Source: JBLHKE01 sp047619485
GTDB taxonomy: Bacteria; Verrucomicrobiota; Verrucomicrobiia; Verrucomicrobiales; DEV007
Direction of reading: 5' to 3'
Assembly: GCA_047619485.1 (NCBI GenBank)
Contig: JBLHKE010000212.1
Location: forward strand, 1-10,806
DNA: 10,806 bases
Shown here: positions 8,001 to 10,806 of the stretch, in pieces
Position numbering within the stretch: position 1 is the stretch's first letter
How the letters are laid out: each line of letters opens with the position of its first letter
Notes under the pieces: generated by a model
Database searches by the model: none
Seen by the model: only the letters and a program-made list of their open reading frames with translations
What the model was told of the DNA's origin: nothing
Position numbers and translations under genes: made by a program

Positions 8001-9151
8001 TGCTGTGGCGAGTGAGACACCTGTCGAACCTGTGGTGCCGCGGCCGCGGCGAACACCGAGTTTTCCGCGCCCGGGGTGGGCAGCGCCGGTTGCCCGACAC
8101 CGCTTGCTGGGCTGATCAGCTGTAGATCCAAACCGACGTCGCTGCTGCCGGCGCGGGAGTTGAAAAGCTGGATGCTGACCGTGTTGATGCCCTCGACCAG
8201 GTAGCCGCTGACTGCGAGACTCTCTACCACCAAGGCGCTCTCGGAATAATCGCCGAGCGCCCTATCGCTAATGGCGAGCTCTTCGCCCGGCTCGCCCGGC
8301 AGGTTTTCGCGATGCAACTCGACTCCGTTGATCCACAGCGCGAAGCCGTCGTCGAGCATGAAGCGCAGCTGCAGCGCCGGCGGGATCTCACCTGGGCCGA
8401 TGGTGAACTCGTTGCGCAGGAACAACGATGTGTAGGAGCCTTGCATTCCCCTGATTGAAGTCCTGAAGGTCATGTCCCCAACTCTCCCGAACCCGATCGG
8501 CAAGGCTGCGGGGCTCCAGGTCTCGTCTTCGATGAATCCGCTCTCGCGCCAGGCGTCCAACGGCGATGAAGCCTCGCTAGCGCCAGGACGCCACCTCCAA
8601 CCGGTTCCCGCGGCCGGCAGCAGGAAGCGCTCTGGGAGCAAGCCTGGCGGCACCGCGCTGCGCCACGATCCGCCTAGATCGTTGTCGAGCGAGGGGTGGA
8701 TCAGTTCCATCGATTGCCCGCCTCCGCCTGCTGCAGTCGGCCAGGGGAACCCCGTCCCATAATCGACGCGATCGATCTCCACGCCGAGTTCGTCCGATAG
8801 GATGATGCGTTCGCCATCGTTGGAAAGTTTGCCCGCCCAGGGACCGAGTGCCGCCACGCCGTCTTCGGCAAGCAGCGCTGCCGGATCCGCTGCCACAACG
8901 ACATAGGCACCAGCCGCTAGCTCCTGTGGTGGAAAAGTAAAAGTCACCGCATCTGCAATCTGCCATCCACCCAGGTCGACCGGGGTCGAGCCGTTGTTGT
9001 AAATCTCGATGAACTCACTGGCGTGTTCATCGTCGGGTTGGTATAGGATCTCGTTGATGACGAGGCCGTCGGAGGCGGCAGCGACGCTGCAAATCACGAG
9101 CCAGCACGAGCTGAAGATCAAAGGAAACTTGGTCGGGTGATGCACAAACAT
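5066..9151 (-). CDS. Giant secreted CotH-kinase protein with two lamin-tail domains
   Basis: The product has 1361 residues. Signal peptide at 1-26 (cleavage near AAA|S). Domains: lamin-tail 1 (28-166; LVINEILY, EFIEIYN, FPWPTA, SWRS); a galactose-binding-like beta domain (180-348; LRFMLDDGFALWINGVEL); an Ig-like segment (375-490); CotH kinase (about 520-940) with RIRDADSAYNTGKNKWKLRF, a NHSDLRDRENSNLYRN loop and IPWDVDLLYE; a fibronectin-like segment (950-1063; HYRARVRHQGTDGRWS); lamin-tail 2 (1073-1222; LVISEVMY, EFIEIKN, LPWPTA, NWRS); and a C-terminal module (1243-1360) starting DDDNDGL. CotH proteins are atypical kinases, known from Bacillus spore-coat protein phosphorylation. Candidate catalytic/metal residues are K585/K587, D768, N775, D792 and D794, assigned by eye. 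The ATG at 9151 is chosen for the signal peptide; no Shine-Dalgarno is visible, and the frame stays open to an ATG at 9484 (1472 residues). The substrate is unknown. Confidence 0.88.
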   Translation of the reverse strand: MFVHHPTKFPLIFSSCWLVICSVAAASDGLVINEILYQPDDEHASEFIEIYNNGSTPVDLGGWQIADAVTFTFPPQELAAGAYVVVAADPAALLAEDGVAALGPWAGKLSNDGERIILSDELGVEIDRVDYGTGFPWPTAAGGGGQSMELIHPSLDNDLGGSWRSAVPPGLLPERFLLPAAGTGWRWRPGASEASSPLDAWRESGFIEDETWSPAALPIGFGRVGDMTFRTSIRGMQGSYTSLFLRNEFTIGPGEIPPALQLRFMLDDGFALWINGVELHRENLPGEPGEELAISDRALGDYSESALVVESLAVSGYLVEGINTVSIQLFNSRAGSSDVGLDLQLISPASGVGQPALPTPGAENSVFAAAAAPQVRQVSHSPQQPSTGQDVLVTAKITDPQGVSGVNLEYQLVEPGSYIRRTDFEYDTRWTAIAMVDDGSGGDLVAGDSIFSVTVPGSLQEHRRLTRYRIVATDNTSSVVTVPYRDDPSANFAYFTYDGAPAWQGASIPGQTETLDFDAAQMNSLPIYQLISDADDVTDCQYDPAFNDDVYRWEGTLVYDGKVYDHIHYRIRDADSAYNTGKNKWKLRFNRGHYFQGRDDYGKAYKEKVRTLNWSALASPWNPANRGAAGLDEALAFRFWERAGIVSRNANYFHLRIIDGAAEQDSTDQFDGDNWGLYLAIDHADRRFLDERGLPDGNTFNMHFNASSSINEAAGQPQDRSDLFAFTGTGDGGYNRDPVQPASWWEANVELDSYFSYRSVVEAVNHSDLRDRENSNLYRNPVTGKWTVIPWDVDLLYEEFDRWGPSGVQTTAPLEQFRKSLTHPELNIRFQNRARELRDLLLNDDQGWTLVDELVATLGGTGGATGWAELDAARWNQDPRSTKIEGSGGNEGMLFYMNPYTSTRFPQHSRTLNSADFPGMVDWIKDFIAPSGFGGDRLATMSDNVRIPATPTIDYTGTAAFPTNGLSFACSDFTAGSGSSDFAAMEWRIGEIYNPDSAGYVAGEPWRYEVDSFWASGVLDTFSNSFTVPPIAAREGGHYRARVRHQGTDGRWSHWSEPVDFVASAPDLSAYLDGLVISEVMYKPGGGAALEFIEIKNVGSVTLDLSDVRFTKGIDFDFAGSVITSIAPGEYVLVVEDLAAFEATYGGALLVAGEYQFSTSNGLSNGGERLKLSFGAGSTIRDFVYDDELPWPTAPDVSGYSLVLIDPESLPDHSVASNWRSSTAPGGNPGSSDAALPFSGVAGADDDNDGLVALLEHALGGDDGDPASAAYPKVSVEPLEVGNAIDDYLLIRIQRDLAAEDLIISAEISSDLINWESGPTAVILVDETANGDGTSTLTYRTTQAVDSESQIYIRARAGQRR

Positions 9152-9274
9152 TAGTGGCAGGGTAAAAGGGGCAACGGGCACGGGCTCGCGCAAGATGAGT
9201 TCGGTAATTGGGGTTACTCCGGCAGAGGCTATCCGGTTGCGGCACCCATTGCAATAGCAGGACAGTTGAGTGGG

Positions 9275-9296
9275 CGCGCCACAATTACGTGGCGCG
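9275..9296. repeat. Perfect 8-base inverted repeat (operator or RNA hairpin candidate)
   Basis: CGCGCCAC (9275-9282) and GTGGCGCG (9289-9296) are perfect reverse complements around the 6-base loop AATTAC. The centre spacing suits either a dimeric regulator site or a GC-rich hairpin in the CotH leader transcript. There is no T-tract on either side, so it is not a canonical terminator. It lies about 125 bases upstream of the CotH start. Confidence 0.55.
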
Positions 9297-9393
9297 ATTC
9301 TCCGGACTCGCTGTCCGCTGCCACGTTGCCGTTTTTCAATGACAATGGTGCCACCTCCAAGCATTCCGGTGAACTCGCGTAACGCCTTATCAG

Positions 9394-9411
9394 CTGCCCC
9401 ATAATGGGCAG
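9394..9411. repeat. Imperfect extended inverted repeat
   Basis: CTGCCC (9394-9399) and GGGCAG (9406-9411) flank the loop CATAAT. Beyond the arms, TTAT on the left and ATAA on the right can also pair if CAG bulges out, giving about ten pairs in total. It sits between the divergent CotH and DUF4832 genes and could be an operator or a leader hairpin. Confidence 0.45.
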
Positions 9412-9576
9412 ATAACTCTCTGAAATTAATGCCCTGAGCTATTGTGCCTCGGGAGATTCTACAGGAGGGGATAGCCCGGCACACTCTCGCAAGCGCCCAT
9501 CAACCAATCCCGGCACCTCGATGAAGCTAGACCCGGGACGAACCCGAAAATTTCTTCACAACCGTTGCAATTCGCC

Positions 9577-10806
9577 ATGCCCAACCGACCCAAGAATTCC
9601 TCCCACTCACACCCACTGAAAATCTTCATCTGCCTGCCGTGGATGATCGGTAGCCTGAGCCTTGGCCTCCAGCTCACGAGCGCCGTTGGGGCGGAACTGG
9701 ATTACCAGGCACCGCCGTTGGACAATCCCTTGAAAGGCCTGGTGCCATATCCGGGGAGTTCGGCTGCCAACCACTTCCCGCACAGCTTGGAGTTCTCCTA
9801 CATTGCCCTCAGCGAGGTTCTGAACCTAGACGTTAACGGGAACTACGTATTTGATTGGTCGAGCGTCGAGTCCTACCTCGAGAACGCAAACGGCCGCGGG
9901 AATCAGGGGGTCTTCCGGATCTTCAGTGAGTATCCCGGCAACGGAATTTCGATCCCGCAGTTTCTCATCGATCAGGGCGTCGTGGTCACGGAGCTGCCGT
10001 ATGGTAACCAGACAGCGTGGACACCGGATTACAAGAACACACTGCTTCGTCAAGCGTTGGAGGCGACCATCGCGGAGCTGGGGATGGAATACGATGGCGA
10101 TGAGAGGGTTGCCTATCTCGAGCTCGGGCTGCTCGGAGTCTGGGGCGAGTGGCACAACTTTGGCCAATCTGCCTACGAGGCGAGCGCAACCGTCCATGGT
10201 GAAATCTTGCAGGCTTACGAAGATGCCTTCTCGACCACCAAACTCCTGACGCGGTATCCAAGGGGCGCGAGCGAGGGGCTGAGAGCCAATCACAACCGCG
10301 CCGTCGGCTACCACGATGATTCGTTTACATGGAATACACTCGGCACCGACCCGTGGAAATTCATGCAGCTGATGACTCAGGCGGGAGCGCTGGGAAAGTG
10401 GAAAACGCAAGCGATCGGCGGTGAACTTTTTCCTGAACTGAACGGGTGTGTGTTCGAAGCAAACTGCTCACACGACGGCACCGAGGCCACCGGCTTCATC
10501 CAGACCGTCGAGTTGACCCATGCGACCTACATGCGCGTCGAGGGCGTCTTCGATGACAACGTGGCTGAAGGCCGACTCGCACGAGCGCGGGCCGCCGTGC
10601 GCCGCTTGGGCTACGACCTGCATTTTGATGATGCGACCATCACTCCGGCGGGGAACGATCTAACCGTGGCGGCCACGCTGGAGAACCGCGGCGTTGCCCC
10701 GTTCTACTACAACTGGCCAGTGACGGTCGGACTACTCGATGCCGCCGGCACGACCATCGAGGAGTGGTCAGTGAACTGGCAAGTCGATGGCTTGCTCCCG
10801 GACAAA
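9577..10806 (+). CDS. Secreted DUF4874/DUF4832 glycosidase-like protein (3' end outside window)
   Basis: 410 codons are visible, running off the right edge. Residues 1-39 form a signal peptide with a long basic N-region (K5, K15), a hydrophobic core and cleavage near AVGA|E. Residues 47-215 fit the DUF4874 N-terminal pattern: NPLKGLVPYPG, PHSLEFSYIALSEVL, FDW and FRIFSEYPG. The following segment carries ELGLLGVWGEWHNF (182-195), whose E191 is placed like an acid/base residue of a TIM-barrel glycosidase. DUF4832 signatures follow: GGELFPEL (281-288) and VELTHATYM (311-319). After about residue 350 a beta-sandwich-like tail starts (DLTVAATLENRGVAPFYYNW). These families lack a defined reaction that I know of; polysaccharide binding or cleavage is an inference from the fold-like motifs. 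No Shine-Dalgarno is visible; the start is set by the signal peptide. It is divergent from the CotH gene and may share its regulatory region. Confidence 0.82.
   Translation, partial: MPNRPKNSSHSHPLKIFICLPWMIGSLSLGLQLTSAVGAELDYQAPPLDNPLKGLVPYPGSSAANHFPHSLEFSYIALSEVLNLDVNGNYVFDWSSVESYLENANGRGNQGVFRIFSEYPGNGISIPQFLIDQGVVVTELPYGNQTAWTPDYKNTLLRQALEATIAELGMEYDGDERVAYLELGLLGVWGEWHNFGQSAYEASATVHGEILQAYEDAFSTTKLLTRYPRGASEGLRANHNRAVGYHDDSFTWNTLGTDPWKFMQLMTQAGALGKWKTQAIGGELFPELNGCVFEANCSHDGTEATGFIQTVELTHATYMRVEGVFDDNVAEGRLARARAAVRRLGYDLHFDDATITPAGNDLTVAATLENRGVAPFYYNWPVTVGLLDAAGTTIEEWSVNWQVDGLLPDK

Larger units (their letters stand above)
9152..9576. other. 425-base divergent regulatory region between the CotH and DUF4832 genes
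   Basis: If the CotH gene starts at 9151, this spacer separates two divergent genes. It is open on the minus strand in the CotH frame from 9484, but the encoded stretch is basic, cysteine-bearing and unlike the secreted modules, so I read it as untranslated leader. It contains three dyads: 9275-9296 (8-base arms), 9303-9317 (CGGAC/GTCCG, 5-base arms) and 9394-9411 (6-base arms). The octamer CCCGGCAC occurs at 9475-9482 and 9509-9516. None of the dyads is followed by a T-run typical of a terminator. I could not identify a convincing sigma-70 promoter or a known riboswitch. Confidence 0.4.

Noticed and set aside
7529..8125. A 198-codon plus-strand frame
   Set aside because: It is antisense to the Ig-like part of the CotH protein and has no recognisable domain or start signal.
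9275..9296. The 8-base dyad as an intrinsic terminator
   Set aside because: No T-run follows on either strand, and it lies between divergent genes where no transcript from the visible genes should end.
9459..9677. A 72-codon minus-strand frame upstream of the CotH gene
   Set aside because: It overlaps the signal peptide region of the DUF4832 gene on the other strand and encodes no motif I know. A CNGC word shared with the CotH leader frame looks like chance.
9826..10410. A 194-codon minus-strand frame
   Set aside because: It is antisense to the DUF4874/DUF4832 gene, which has a signal peptide and conserved motifs and runs open to the window edge.

Overview
The window holds five protein-coding genes and no RNA genes, CRISPR arrays or insertion sequences that I can recognise. 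It is GC-rich. Large secreted proteins, a Tat-exported Gfo/Idh/MocA oxidoreductase, lamin-tail/CotH architecture, and a 'DDDNDGL..LLE.ALGGD' C-terminal module with a '..SSDL..W..' core point to the Planctomycetota-Verrucomicrobiota-Lentisphaerota group, most likely Verrucomicrobiota. This rests on recalled family style, not a database search.

Layout, left to right. (1) Minus strand, 1144 to the left edge: a secreted two-domain esterase, with a PAF-acetylhydrolase-like SGNH domain followed by the start of an alpha/beta-hydrolase domain cut off at its nucleophile serine. (2) Plus strand, 1252-2631: a Tat-signal Gfo/Idh/MocA oxidoreductase, divergent from gene 1. (3) Minus strand, 4925-2670: a secreted protein carrying a phosphohistidine swivel domain followed by a PEP-synthase/glucan-water-dikinase type ATP-binding domain. 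It converges on gene 2 with a 38-base gap. (4) Minus strand, 9151-5066: a giant secreted CotH-kinase protein flanked by two lamin-tail domains, upstream of gene 3 on the same strand. (5) Plus strand, 9577 to the right edge: a secreted DUF4874/DUF4832 glycosidase-like protein, divergent from gene 4 across a 425-base spacer that contains several small dyads.

All five products carry an apparent export signal, so the locus looks devoted to the cell envelope or exterior. Genes 1, 2 and 5 suggest carbohydrate or ester processing. Genes 3 and 4 are the most interesting pair: two unrelated phosphotransferase-type folds, both apparently exported, encoded one after the other. A possible reading is extracytoplasmic phosphorylation of a surface protein or polysaccharide. 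That is inference: the sequence shows the domains and motifs but not substrates or activity.
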